From Candidatus Accumulibacter sp. UBA704 (GTDB taxonomy: Bacteria > Pseudomonadota > Gammaproteobacteria > Burkholderiales > Rhodocyclaceae), in assembly GCA_002304785.1 (NCBI GenBank), contig DBMG01000053.1, positions 45,234-109,233 on the forward strand: a stretch of 64,000 nucleotides of DNA, written 5' to 3'. Position numbers and translations under genes: made by a program. The number at the start of each line of letters is the position of its first letter. Positions within the stretch are counted from its first letter, which is position 1. Shown in pieces: positions 53,390 through 62,122 of the stretch. The notes under the pieces are model-generated. The model saw only the letters and a program-made list of their open reading frames with translations, had not been told where the DNA came from and did not search any database.

Positions 53390-53911
53390 ATGCTCGCCGC
53401 CCGCTTTTCTGTCCGTTTTGCCGTGCTCGGTATTTTCCTGGCATTTTCTTCGCTGGCCGCAGCCCAGACGACCTACCGCTGGCTCGACAAGGGGACAGGG
53501 CAAACCGTCTTCTCCGACCAACCTCCGCCACCGGGTACCAAAATCCTGGAAACGCGGGAAGGCCCGGCGGCGACGGATGATCGGCAATTGCCCTACGCCA
53601 CGCGCCAGGCGGCAGAAAAATACCCGGTCATCCTGTACACCTCGGCCAACTGCGCGGAAGTATGCGCCAGCGCCCGCGCCTTGCTGAACGGCCGCGGCGT
53701 CCCGTTCTCGGAGAAGCTCCTGAAAAGCGAAGAGGAAATCGCCGAGATTTCGAAACAGATGGGCAACGATAGCTTCATACCGGGCTTGAAAGTCGGAACT
53801 CAGGCTTTCGCCGGATACGAGACAGGAGCATGGAACAACCTGCTCGATCTCGCCGGGTATCCAAAAACCGCGCCGTACGGAGCCAAGCGATCCGGCGCGT
53901 TCAGCCAATGA
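53390..53911 (+). CDS. Exported DUF4124/glutaredoxin-domain protein
   Basis: 173 residues. Signal peptide (residues 1-25, ending SSLAAAQ), then DUF4124 (TTYRWLDKGTGQTVFSDQPPPPG), then a glutaredoxin-like domain starting PVILYTSANCAEVCASARALL. Its cysteines are spaced C-A-E-V-C, three residues apart instead of the usual CxxC, so redox behaviour may differ from a normal glutaredoxin. It is probably periplasmic. AGGAGG lies before the ATG. It overlaps xth by 4 nt (ATGA). Confidence 0.85.
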   Translation: MLAARFSVRFAVLGIFLAFSSLAAAQTTYRWLDKGTGQTVFSDQPPPPGTKILETREGPAATDDRQLPYATRQAAEKYPVILYTSANCAEVCASARALLNGRGVPFSEKLLKSEEEIAEISKQMGNDSFIPGLKVGTQAFAGYETGAWNNLLDLAGYPKTAPYGAKRSGAFSQ

Positions 53912-54675
53912 AGCTCGCCAGTTGGAACGTAAATTCGCTCAAGATCCGCCTGCCGCAACTCCTGGAGTGGCTAGCGTCCCGGCAGCCGGATGTGGTTTGC
54001 CTGCAGGAGACCAAGCTCGAAGATCAGAACTTCCCGCACTTGGAAATCGAGGCGGTCGGATACAAAGCCGCATTCTTCGGGCAGAAGACCTACAACGGCG
54101 TGGCCCTGCTCTCACGATGCGGCTTGAGCGACATCGCGTGCGGCAACCCGCGTTTTCCGGACGAACAGAAGCGGCTGATCGCCGCCACCGTCGGGGCAAC
54201 TCGGATCATCTGCGCCTACATGCCTAACGGACAGGCTGTCGGCAGCGACAAGTACGACTACAAGCTCGACTGGCTGCGAGCATTGACGGAATGGCTGCAG
54301 GATGAGATAGCCACCCACCCGGATCTTGTCCTGGCCGGTGATTTCAACATTGCCCCGGACGACCGCGACGTTTACGACCCCGCAGCCTGGGCCGGACAGA
54401 TACTCTGTTCGGATGCGGAACGAACCGCCTTCCAGCGCCTCCTCGCGCTGGGCCTGAAGGACAGCTTCCGGCTCTTTGACCAGCCGGCAAAAACGTATTC
54501 GTGGTGGGATTACCGGATGCTCGGCTTTCAGAAGAACAACGGCCTGCGCATCGACCACATCCTTCTGTCAACGCAACTCGCCGAACGTTGCGTCGCGGCC
54601 GGAGTCGACCGCGAAATGCGCAAACGCGAACGCCCGTCTGATCACGCTCCAGTGACGGCGGAAATCACCGGATAG
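53908..54675 (+). CDS. xth: Exodeoxyribonuclease III
   Basis: 255 residues. Cytoplasmic AP endonuclease/3'-5' exonuclease in base-excision repair. The N-terminus MKLASWNVNSLKIRLPQLLEWL and the motifs CLQETKLED, VLAGDFNIAPDD and DHAPVTAEI (catalytic Asp/His) are intact. The start at 53908 overlaps the preceding stop (ATGA). It is convergent with the SDR gene, with 7 nt between them. Confidence 0.95.
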   Translation: MKLASWNVNSLKIRLPQLLEWLASRQPDVVCLQETKLEDQNFPHLEIEAVGYKAAFFGQKTYNGVALLSRCGLSDIACGNPRFPDEQKRLIAATVGATRIICAYMPNGQAVGSDKYDYKLDWLRALTEWLQDEIATHPDLVLAGDFNIAPDDRDVYDPAAWAGQILCSDAERTAFQRLLALGLKDSFRLFDQPAKTYSWWDYRMLGFQKNNGLRIDHILLSTQLAERCVAAGVDREMRKRERPSDHAPVTAEITG

Positions 54676-54682
54676 CGCAGAC

Positions 54683-55540
54683 TCATTCCTTTGGGAAATC
54701 GGCCGCCCGAGCCACCGCTTCTCCAGCGCGGAATTCCTTGAGCAACGATTCCAGCCGTGCCGTGGAAACATCGAATGCGGCATTGCCGAGCAGCAAGTGG
54801 CTCGGCGGATTTGGCAACTTTACGGCGTCGACGATGGCCTTCACCGCACGCACCGGATCACCGGGCTGCTTGCCCGAGTACGCACGCAACTGCTCGCGTT
54901 TGACCCCGGAGGTTGTCGCATAGTCCTCTATGTGCAATGGACTTTCATTGGCGGAGCGCCCGGCCCAGTCGGTACGGAATCCGCTCGGCTCCACAACGAT
55001 GACCTTGATGCCCAGAGGCTCCACTTCAAGGGCCAGCGATCCGGACAACCCTTCGACCGCGAACTTGGTGGCGCAGTAGTAACCCAACCCCGGGAAGGAA
55101 TTGATGCCGGCAAGCGAAGCGATGTTGATGATAAAACCGCTGCGTTGCTGACGCATGCCGGGCAGCACGGCCTGGGTCATGCGGCCGAGAGCAAACACAT
55201 TGACGTCGAACATCCGCCGCACCTCGGTTTCTTCGCTCTCCTCGACGGCGCCGAAATAGCCGATGCCGGCGTTGTTGACCAGCACATCGATGCGCCCGAA
55301 GCGGTCATGGGCCGCCTTGACCGCCGCGTCGATCTGCGCGTTGTCGGTCACGTCGAGCTTGAGAACAAGCGCCCCTTCGGAAGCCGAGAATTCCTTCAGA
55401 TCCTCCGGCTTGCGCGCCGTCACGACGGCACGGTAACCGCACGCCAGCACATGCCGCGCCAGATCACGCCCGAAACCGGTGGAACAACCGGTAATGAACC
55501 ACACGAGGCTTTCGCCAACCCCTGGATTGCCATTCACCAT
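54683..55540 (-). CDS. Short-chain dehydrogenase/reductase
   Basis: 285 residues, classical SDR. The NAD(P)-binding motif is TGCSTGFGRDLA, with NNAGIGYFG, the catalytic Ser in INIASLAG and the YCATK active site. The extra ~15 residues before the fold (MVNGNPGVGESLV) and the Arg-rich coenzyme loop (TARKPEDL) suggest NADP(H) use. The substrate is unknown. It is on the same strand as rsmA and ends convergent with xth. Confidence 0.88.
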   Translation of the reverse strand: MVNGNPGVGESLVWFITGCSTGFGRDLARHVLACGYRAVVTARKPEDLKEFSASEGALVLKLDVTDNAQIDAAVKAAHDRFGRIDVLVNNAGIGYFGAVEESEETEVRRMFDVNVFALGRMTQAVLPGMRQQRSGFIINIASLAGINSFPGLGYYCATKFAVEGLSGSLALEVEPLGIKVIVVEPSGFRTDWAGRSANESPLHIEDYATTSGVKREQLRAYSGKQPGDPVRAVKAIVDAVKLPNPPSHLLLGNAAFDVSTARLESLLKEFRAGEAVARAADFPKE

Positions 55541-55575
55541 TCTTGTCTCCTCAGCAGTATTTTTGAAACAATGTT

Positions 55576-56367
55576 TTATTTTACTGCGCTGCTTGCCGTG
55601 TTAGCCAGACGAATGTAATCGGAAAGAGGCAGTTCCTCGGCCCTTGCCGTGGGCGAAATATTGAGGTGTACGAACAAGGCATCGTCGACGATACCCTTGA
55701 GGTTGTTGCGCAGCATCTTGCGCCGCTGGCCGAACGCCGCAGCCACCAGAGCGGCAAACCGCGCCTCGTCGCGTACCGTCAGATCCTCGGGAGCGCGCGG
55801 AATCAGTCGCACCACGGCGGAATCCACTTTTGGCGCCGGATCGAACGATTCCGGCGGTACGTCGAGCAACCAGTCCATCATGAAGCGGTATTGCAGCATC
55901 ACGGAGAGCCGCCCGTAGTCGGCCGTTCCCGGCTCTGCCACCATGCGCTCGACGACTTCCTTCTGCAGCATGAAATGCATGTCGAAGACGCTGTCGGCGA
56001 ACTGCGCCAGGTGGAACAGCAAAGGCGTGGAGATGTTGTAAGGCAAATTGCCGACCACATGCAGTTTCTGCCCGGGTTGCCCAACCAATCCGCCAAAATC
56101 GAAGGCCAGCGCGTCTCCTTCGTGGATCGTTAGTTTTTCGGCAGAATAACGTTGCCGCAACCGGGCCACGATATCGCGATCAATTTCGACCACATGCAGG
56201 TGGTCGAGTCGTTGCAGCAACGGTTCGGTGAGAGCCCCTAGGCCCGGTCCGATTTCGACGACCAGATCGTCACGCCGCGGCGCCACCGCACCGACAATCT
56301 CACCAATCACCTGCGCATCGATCAGGAAATTCTGCCCAAAACGCTTGCGCGCAACATGCTTGCTCAT
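55576..56367 (-). CDS. rsmA: 16S rRNA dimethyladenosine transferase
   Basis: 263 residues (E. coli KsgA 273). It dimethylates A1518 and A1519 of 16S rRNA. Motifs are [10 protein letters not shown], the SAM-binding [15 protein letters not shown] and the catalytic NLPYNIS. The ATG at 56367 overlaps by 4 nt (ATGA) the end of a 32-codon upstream ORF that repeats its first ten residues; GAGG lies 8 nt before it. It belongs to the lptD-surA-pdxA-rsmA order, a classic proteobacterial set. Confidence 0.96.
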   Translation of the reverse strand: MSKHVARKRFGQNFLIDAQVIGEIVGAVAPRRDDLVVEIGPGLGALTEPLLQRLDHLHVVEIDRDIVARLRQRYSAEKLTIHEGDALAFDFGGLVGQPGQKLHVVGNLPYNISTPLLFHLAQFADSVFDMHFMLQKEVVERMVAEPGTADYGRLSVMLQYRFMMDWLLDVPPESFDPAPKVDSAVVRLIPRAPEDLTVRDEARFAALVAAAFGQRRKMLRNNLKGIVDDALFVHLNISPTARAEELPLSDYIRLANTASSAVK

Positions 56368-56536
56368 GCCTTACACCTCGACTCAAGCGTTTCAGTGCAG
56401 GCTAACCTGCGCCAGCAGGTTACGCCGGAGCTAAAGCGTTTGCGAGCTACGTGTTTGCTCATTCCGAGAACCTGAATCCAAACCCTTCAGTGCAGGCTAA
56501 TCTGCGCCAGCAAGTTGCCCCAGAGCTGAAGCTTTT
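56347..56536. repeat. 95-bp diverged tandem duplication upstream of and into rsmA
   Basis: Two adjacent 95-nt units, 56347-56441 and 56442-56536, align without gaps with about 72 of 95 positions identical (counted by hand). The block 56391-56441 against 56486-56536 is the best (44/51). The unit nearer pdxA begins at its stop codon, and the other runs into the first seven codons of rsmA. Similarity continues three codons further into rsmA. Confidence 0.85.
56364..56462 (-). CDS. 32-residue ORF repeating the rsmA N-terminus, possible leader peptide
   Basis: An ATG at 56462 starts [10 protein letters not shown], identical to RsmA residues 1-10, then diverges ([20 protein letters not shown]...) and stops with TGA at 56364-56366, overlapping the rsmA ATG by 4 nt. 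In the ten shared codons there are six nucleotide differences, all silent. A weak AGG lies 9-11 nt upstream. It may be a translated leader coupled to rsmA, or simply a by-product of the tandem duplication. I cannot tell which from sequence alone. Confidence 0.4.
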   Translation of the reverse strand: MSKHVARKRFSSGVTCWRRLACTETLESRCKA

Positions 56537-57537
56537 CATTGGCGCACTCCGGCGCGGTTTGCCATCTCGATGGCCTGATCGACGGCGACGAAGAGGCTGC
56601 CCGGGTCGGCGCGACCGGTACCGGCCAGTTCAAGCGCAGTTCCATGGTCCACTGAGGTCCGGATGATCGGCAGGCCAAGCGTGACATTGATGCCGTTGCC
56701 GAAGGTGGCGTATTTGAGCGCGGTCAATCCCTGGTCATGGTACATGGCCAGCACGCAGTCGCCCTGCGCCAGCATCGGCGGCGTGAACATCGTGTCGGCG
56801 GGCAGCGGGCCGACGAGCAACATCCCTTCCGCGCGCAATTTCTCGAGCACGGGTGAAATCACCTCGATCTCCTCGTTTCCAAGGTACCCCCCCTCACCGG
56901 CATGAGGATTAAGTCCGGCAACAAGAATGCGCGGCCGGGCGATCCCATACTTTCGGTACATCTCTTCATGCAGGATGCGCAGCGTCTGTTCCAACGATTC
57001 CCGGGTAATCGCGGCAGAAACCTCCTTCAACGGCAAGTGCGTGGTCGCCAGAGCCACCCGAAGCTCGCCGCCGGCAAGCATCATGACGACACGGTGCGTA
57101 TGAGTCCTTTCGGCCAGATATTCAGTGTGACCCGTGAACGGTATGCCGCTATCGTTGATGACACCTTTATGCACTGGAGCCGTCACCATCGCCGCGAATT
57201 CGCCGGACTGGCACCCCACCAGCGCTCGGTCAAGCAAACGCAGCACGTAGGCGGCATTGGCCGGATCGAGCCGGCCGGGAACCGACAAGGTAGCGAGCGG
57301 AAGATGCAGAATATCCAGGGTTCCGGCTTGCGGGGCGCTATCCGGATCCCAGTCGCGCAGAGCAACGCGCGCATGCAGCATCGCTGCCCGCTCCGCTATC
57401 ATCTTCCGGTCACCGAGAACGACGATGCGCGCAATCGTCCCGATAGAGTCGCCGCGCCCCGTTTGCTCGGCCAGCCGCAGGCAGAGTTCCGGCCCGATTC
57501 CTGCGGGCTCCCCGGAAGTCACCGCAATCACCGGCAT
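56536..57537 (-). CDS. pdxA: 4-hydroxythreonine-4-phosphate dehydrogenase
   Basis: 333 residues (E. coli PdxA 329). NAD-dependent step of pyridoxal 5'-phosphate synthesis. It starts MPVIAVTSGEPAGIGPEL and has the metal-site segments IPFTGHTEYLAERT, LNPHAGEGGYLG and MYHDQGLTALKYATFG. I chose the ATG at 57537; a GTG three codons upstream is possible. The last bases adjoin the tandem repeat. It lies 11 nt after surA, in the lptD operon. Confidence 0.95.
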   Translation of the reverse strand: MPVIAVTSGEPAGIGPELCLRLAEQTGRGDSIGTIARIVVLGDRKMIAERAAMLHARVALRDWDPDSAPQAGTLDILHLPLATLSVPGRLDPANAAYVLRLLDRALVGCQSGEFAAMVTAPVHKGVINDSGIPFTGHTEYLAERTHTHRVVMMLAGGELRVALATTHLPLKEVSAAITRESLEQTLRILHEEMYRKYGIARPRILVAGLNPHAGEGGYLGNEEIEVISPVLEKLRAEGMLLVGPLPADTMFTPPMLAQGDCVLAMYHDQGLTALKYATFGNGINVTLGLPIIRTSVDHGTALELAGTGRADPGSLFVAVDQAIEMANRAGVRQ

Positions 57538-57548
57538 GGTGCCCACAC

Positions 57549-58862
57549 TCAGCGATCTTCCAGACGCACTTCGACGTAGGCCCGATCGCGCGCCTGACGC
57601 AGCCAGTCCTGATAGGCCTCGTCGAGCTTGCGCTCACGCAGTGCTTGGCGCGCCGCTGCCTTCTGACGATCAGCGGATACGTCCTGCACCCGCCGCTCGA
57701 GCACTTCGATCAAGTGGTAGCCAAACGGCGATTTGACGGGACGACTGACTTCGCCCGGCTTCAAGTCATTCATCGCACGCTCGAACTCGGGAACGGTATC
57801 GCCTGGATAGATCCACCCTAGGTCGCCTCCTTTCGTTGCCGACCCGTCCTGCGAATGGCTCCGGGCCAGTTCCGCGAATTTTTCTCCGTGCCTGATGCGG
57901 TCGTAGAGTCCTTCCATCTTGTGCAGAGCTTCCGATTCCGAAACGATCTCATTGACCTTGATCAGGATATGGCGGACATGCGTCTGCTGCACGGCGGGAA
58001 GACCACCCCCTCCCCCCCGCTTGGCCACCAGTTTGACGATATGGAAGCCATTCGGGCTGCGCAGGAGCGGTGCGACCTCCCCTGGTTTCAGCTTGACGAC
58101 GACTTCAGAAAAGATAGTCGGCAGGCGGTCGAGTGGACGCATGCCCAGGCTACCTCCCTGCAAACCGTCCGGCGCATCGGAATAGGCGGCGGCGAGTTGG
58201 GAGAAATTCTCTCCCTTAACGGCACGATCCAGCACCTGATCCGCCTTGGCCTTGAGTCCGCTGATCTGTTCCGGACTGGCCGATTCGGGGGCGCGCAGCA
58301 GGATGTGGGCGACTTCGTACTCTTCACTGGCCCCGGCCTTGGCCGATTCTCCGCTCAGGTAGTTTTCGATCTCGCCTTCCGAAATGGCGATCTTGCTTTC
58401 CACCTCGCGCTCACGAACGCGGGCAATGGTCATTTCATTGCGGATATCCTCGCGGAATTTGTCAAACGCCACGCCGTCCTTTTGCAGAGCCTCGCGGAAT
58501 TGCGCCATGGTCATTTTGTTGCCTGCGGCGATGCGCTGCAGGGCCTGGTCGAGTTGCACGTCGTCGATGCGCAACCCGATATCGCGCGCATGCTGCAACT
58601 GCACTTTGTCCATGATCAGGCGTTCCAGCATCTGCCGTTCCAGTACGTCGCGCGGTGGCAGCGGCGTCCCTTGGCGCCGCAATTGGCTGATCGCAACGCC
58701 AAGGCCAGAGCGCAGTTCATGCAAGGTAATCACTTCGTCGTTGACCACCGCCACGATGCGGTCGACCGGAACGGGTTCGCTATTGGCTCGCCGAGCCGTC
58801 TGCGCCGAAGCGACTGCCGACAGGCAGAAGAACAGCAGGACGATTCGCAGCAAAGATGTCAT
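57549..58862 (-). CDS. surA: Periplasmic chaperone and peptidyl-prolyl isomerase SurA
   Basis: 437 residues (E. coli SurA 428). Signal peptide (MTSLLRIVLLFFCLSAVASAQ), an N-terminal chaperone domain (VDRIVAVVNDEVITLHELR) and two parvulin domains, beginning YEVAHILLRAPESA (~180) and THVRHILIKVNEIVSES (~290). It escorts outer-membrane proteins, including LptD, across the periplasm. Directly follows lptD by 9 nt. Confidence 0.96.
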   Translation of the reverse strand: MTSLLRIVLLFFCLSAVASAQTARRANSEPVPVDRIVAVVNDEVITLHELRSGLGVAISQLRRQGTPLPPRDVLERQMLERLIMDKVQLQHARDIGLRIDDVQLDQALQRIAAGNKMTMAQFREALQKDGVAFDKFREDIRNEMTIARVREREVESKIAISEGEIENYLSGESAKAGASEEYEVAHILLRAPESASPEQISGLKAKADQVLDRAVKGENFSQLAAAYSDAPDGLQGGSLGMRPLDRLPTIFSEVVVKLKPGEVAPLLRSPNGFHIVKLVAKRGGGGGLPAVQQTHVRHILIKVNEIVSESEALHKMEGLYDRIRHGEKFAELARSHSQDGSATKGGDLGWIYPGDTVPEFERAMNDLKPGEVSRPVKSPFGYHLIEVLERRVQDVSADRQKAAARQALRERKLDEAYQDWLRQARDRAYVEVRLEDR

Positions 58863-58871
58863 GTAATTTCC

Positions 58872-61800
58872 CTATTCATCAAAAACGGAACCGTCGCCCG
58901 GATCGCCGATCAGGCTGTAACCCTGGATATTCCTCTTGAGCAGATTCAACGGACTCGAACCGATGCGACCAAGACCGCTCAGTTCCAACTGGACAAAGAA
59001 GGAGGTCGAGGTATTCGTCGACGTTAGTGCCTGGCGCCGGACGACTCCGCGCAGGATCCAGCAACCGCCGTTGTACTCCAGGCCGGCGACCGATTCAATG
59101 ATGCGCCCGCTTTGCGTCCCGGTAGAAAGAACCGTTCCATCATCCTTGAAGGAGTAGTTCAGGCGGCCGACCCCGTGCCAGGGGCCGGTAATCGGCCATT
59201 GTCCGGAAATATCCACCTGGTCGACCGGCGCGGTCACATCGCGGTTGTACCGGTAGGCCGTATTCAGCACCTTTCCCGGTTCCGGCTGGTAGCGCATTCC
59301 CACGGAATAGCGTTCGGTGCGCCGATCGTTCAAGTCGAACTGCACCGCGCTATCCGCATATACCTTCGGCAAAATCTGTCCGCTGAACGCCGCCAGGAAA
59401 TCGGACCGATCCCACTTGTCGTTGTCATTCGTCGTAGCAACTCCCGTGAGCGCCACCTTGTTGCGGGTGAAATAGAAACGCTGCCCGATCATCGCCCGCA
59501 TGATCTCGTTGCCCGTCGTTGGCTCAATCAGCCGGCTGGTCAACGCCGCCGTCAATTGATTGGCATTGTTGATGCGGTCCCATCCTGAAAACTGGTTCTC
59601 GGAGAATATCTGGGCAAAGTTGAAATCCGCCAGCCCAGTATCGAACAAGGGAATATCGCTCTGGTCCTTGTACGGGATGTTCACATAGTAAAGGCGCGGC
59701 TCGAGGGTCTGGGTGTAGTCACGCCCGAACCAGTTGCTCGAACGCTCGAAGGTCATGCCCGAATCAAGACTGAAAATCGGCAGGCTGACCGACATTGAAT
59801 CCGAAATGCTGCTTGCTTGGTTAGTCAGCGAGTAACTCCGGTAATTCACCCCGAATTTTGGCGTCACGTACCAACCCGGCGTGACGTAAGGCAGCGCGAT
59901 CTGAGGATAGAGAACGGCACGCTTCCCGTCAGGATCGGAGATCTTGGTACCATTTATCGTCTGCTCGCGTTTGGTAAAAACCGTGTATTGCCCGAGAAAG
60001 CTCAGGTCGGTCTGATAGAAATCCGGTTTGCGCGCATTGAACGTGATCTGCGGCAGCATGCGGTACTGCTCCAGCACCGGATTGTCAGCGTCAGGCTGCA
60101 ATGTCTGGTATTGCTGGAAGTTGATCGAACTGCTCCACCATCCTCCACCGCTGTAAGTCAGCATCCCCTGTTGCAGGAGCTGAGTCTTGGACGTCGAAGT
60201 TATATCTGTCGAGAGATCGGTGTAGTAGTAGTCATCCGACACCTTGTTGTAATTGATCAGCCCCGTGAAGCCGTTGCTCGTTGTCTGGTTGTGGAGCAGC
60301 GATACGCCAAAGCGATTGTCGTTGTCACGCAGATTGTCACTCGGCAGAAATTCGGCTTTCAGATTTCCCGTATAGAGGCCGCCATACGCGGTATTGAGGT
60401 ACCGGAAATCGTTGCCTAGCTGGACGCCGCGCTTGCTCATGACCCGCGGCGAGATCGTCGCATCCATGTTGGGCGCGATGTTCCAGTAATATGGCTGCTC
60501 GTATTCGAAGCCGTTATCGCTGTTGGTACCGATCGACGGACGCAAGAACCCGGATTTGCGCTCGCTGTTGAGCGAGAAGGAGAACCAGGGCGAATACAGA
60601 ATCGGCACATCCTTGAAGTAGATCGTCGCGTCCTTGGCGTCGCCGACCTCCCGGTCGTAATCCAACTGCAGTTCGTCCGTCTTGATATACCAGTCGTTGT
60701 TGCCAACGGGGCAGGTCGTATAGGTATTGCGCAGGAGCCGGAACTGGTTTTCGCCCTCGAAATTGATACGCTCCGCCTCTCCGCGCGACTCCGTCGTCGT
60801 GCTGAGCGCGATCTTCTCCTTCAACGTGGTTTGGCCGGGTTTGATATTCATGGCCCGCGGCGTTTCAAACCCGGAATTCCACCAGGAACTGCTGCTCAGC
60901 CGTTCCATATAAAGCTCCGAGGCGGCCCGGTCGTTGGCGGCCTTGCTGCCCGTCAGGGATTGGTGTTTCAGGTAGTAGGAAGGCTGTTCGAAATACCCGA
61001 CCTGATCCTCAACCTTCAGCCGCATCTTCGGTCCGGAGACGACATCCTCTCCCTGCTGCAGGCGCACGTTGCCTTCGGCCTCGATCTCGTCATCCAACGG
61101 CCAATAGGTCAGGCGATCGGAATTGACGATCGTGCCGATCTTGCGCAGTTCGGCATCCCCTTCCGCGACGAATTCCCGATTAACTTCGCCAACCATGCGC
61201 TGGGAACTGAGGAAGGCCGGGCGCGGCACCGCGCTGTCCTTGGGCAGAGGCTCCATTTTCGGCGAAGACCGCAAGGCCAGCGCCGGACCCGTATCCGGCA
61301 CATCACCCACCTCATGCGGCGCTGTTGCCGGCGCCAGCGGCGGCTGCGGTTCTGCGGACGAAGACTGCACCTGGCTGGGCGCTGCGCGCATCGTTGCCCC
61401 CGAGGAAGCCCCAGGACGTCCGGCAAGCTGCGTGGCAGGCACTGCAGGAGGCAAACCGAGAAGTGCCGGGTCTACGCGCAAGGGCCCCATGGACGACACA
61501 CGCGAACCGGGAGTCGCCGGCATCGGGGAACCCTTGACCGGGTCCGGCATAGCGGCCCTCGCCGGTTCCTTTTGTACGGGGGTTACCGGTACGGGTTTTT
61601 CGACGGCACGGGCTTGCTCCGCGGATTCCGCCGGGGCCGCGGAAGCAGCCGTTTGAGCGGGTGGCGTTGCGGCTGGGGTGGGGACCTCCACGCCCGAAGA
61701 CGCAGCCGCCTTAGCCGAGCTTGCCGGGCGTTCGGGTTCGGCTGGCCGGGCAATCGGCTTGGATTCCACTACCGGAGTTTCGATCGGCTTGACCTCAGCG

Positions 61801-62012
61801 CGCTCCTCCTTTTCTGCGGAGGCAGCCGGCTTCGCTGCCGGCGCAGGAGCTTGCTCGGGTTTTACCGGAGGCAACCCCAGCAGTACAGGATCAACCCGCA
61901 GCGGCGTACCGGCCTGCGCCGCCGCCTCGCCGGCATAACCGACGAAAATGGCGCTGGCAAAGCCGCAGCACATGAAAAGCGCGAGTTGTTTGCGTCGGGC
62001 AGTCCGATTCAT
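58872..62012 (-). CDS. lptD: LPS-assembly protein LptD with a long Pro/Ala-rich N-terminal extension
   Basis: 1046 residues, against 784 in E. coli LptD. After a signal peptide (1-33) comes a ~230-residue Pro/Ala/Glu-rich region containing the same 13-residue motif twice: PLRVDPVLLGLPP (37-49) and PLRVDPALLGLPP (177-189). The OstA-like jellyroll starts near residue 280, and the 26-strand beta-barrel fills the rest. Mature cysteines are C434 (TTCPVG) and C984 (GGCWIL), one each for the N-terminal domain and barrel, enough for one interdomain disulfide instead of the two in E. coli. It inserts LPS into the outer leaflet with LptE. It is first in the lptD-surA-pdxA-rsmA operon and divergent from amgK. 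Confidence 0.94.
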   Translation of the reverse strand: MNRTARRKQLALFMCCGFASAIFVGYAGEAAAQAGTPLRVDPVLLGLPPVKPEQAPAPAAKPAASAEKEERAEVKPIETPVVESKPIARPAEPERPASSAKAAASSGVEVPTPAATPPAQTAASAAPAESAEQARAVEKPVPVTPVQKEPARAAMPDPVKGSPMPATPGSRVSSMGPLRVDPALLGLPPAVPATQLAGRPGASSGATMRAAPSQVQSSSAEPQPPLAPATAPHEVGDVPDTGPALALRSSPKMEPLPKDSAVPRPAFLSSQRMVGEVNREFVAEGDAELRKIGTIVNSDRLTYWPLDDEIEAEGNVRLQQGEDVVSGPKMRLKVEDQVGYFEQPSYYLKHQSLTGSKAANDRAASELYMERLSSSSWWNSGFETPRAMNIKPGQTTLKEKIALSTTTESRGEAERINFEGENQFRLLRNTYTTCPVGNNDWYIKTDELQLDYDREVGDAKDATIYFKDVPILYSPWFSFSLNSERKSGFLRPSIGTNSDNGFEYEQPYYWNIAPNMDATISPRVMSKRGVQLGNDFRYLNTAYGGLYTGNLKAEFLPSDNLRDNDNRFGVSLLHNQTTSNGFTGLINYNKVSDDYYYTDLSTDITSTSKTQLLQQGMLTYSGGGWWSSSINFQQYQTLQPDADNPVLEQYRMLPQITFNARKPDFYQTDLSFLGQYTVFTKREQTINGTKISDPDGKRAVLYPQIALPYVTPGWYVTPKFGVNYRSYSLTNQASSISDSMSVSLPIFSLDSGMTFERSSNWFGRDYTQTLEPRLYYVNIPYKDQSDIPLFDTGLADFNFAQIFSENQFSGWDRINNANQLTAALTSRLIEPTTGNEIMRAMIGQRFYFTRNKVALTGVATTNDNDKWDRSDFLAAFSGQILPKVYADSAVQFDLNDRRTERYSVGMRYQPEPGKVLNTAYRYNRDVTAPVDQVDISGQWPITGPWHGVGRLNYSFKDDGTVLSTGTQSGRIIESVAGLEYNGGCWILRGVVRRQALTSTNTSTSFFVQLELSGLGRIGSSPLNLLKRNIQGYSLIGDPGDGSVFDE

Positions 62013-62122
62013 CCGAACACTTCAGTCAAGTCAAACCTGCTCACGGGGCCGCCAGCACAGCATCCAACCGAGCGAGTGGTAAAATCGCCGCATTTTAGCA
62101 CCTAAGCCCGGGGAGAAGCGGC

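Noticed and set aside
56451..56666. Plus-strand frame containing [15 protein letters not shown] opposite the pdxA 3' end
   Set aside because: The repeated peptide is intriguing and is mentioned in the findings, but the frame mostly lies antisense to pdxA and has no convincing start, so it is not annotated as a gene.
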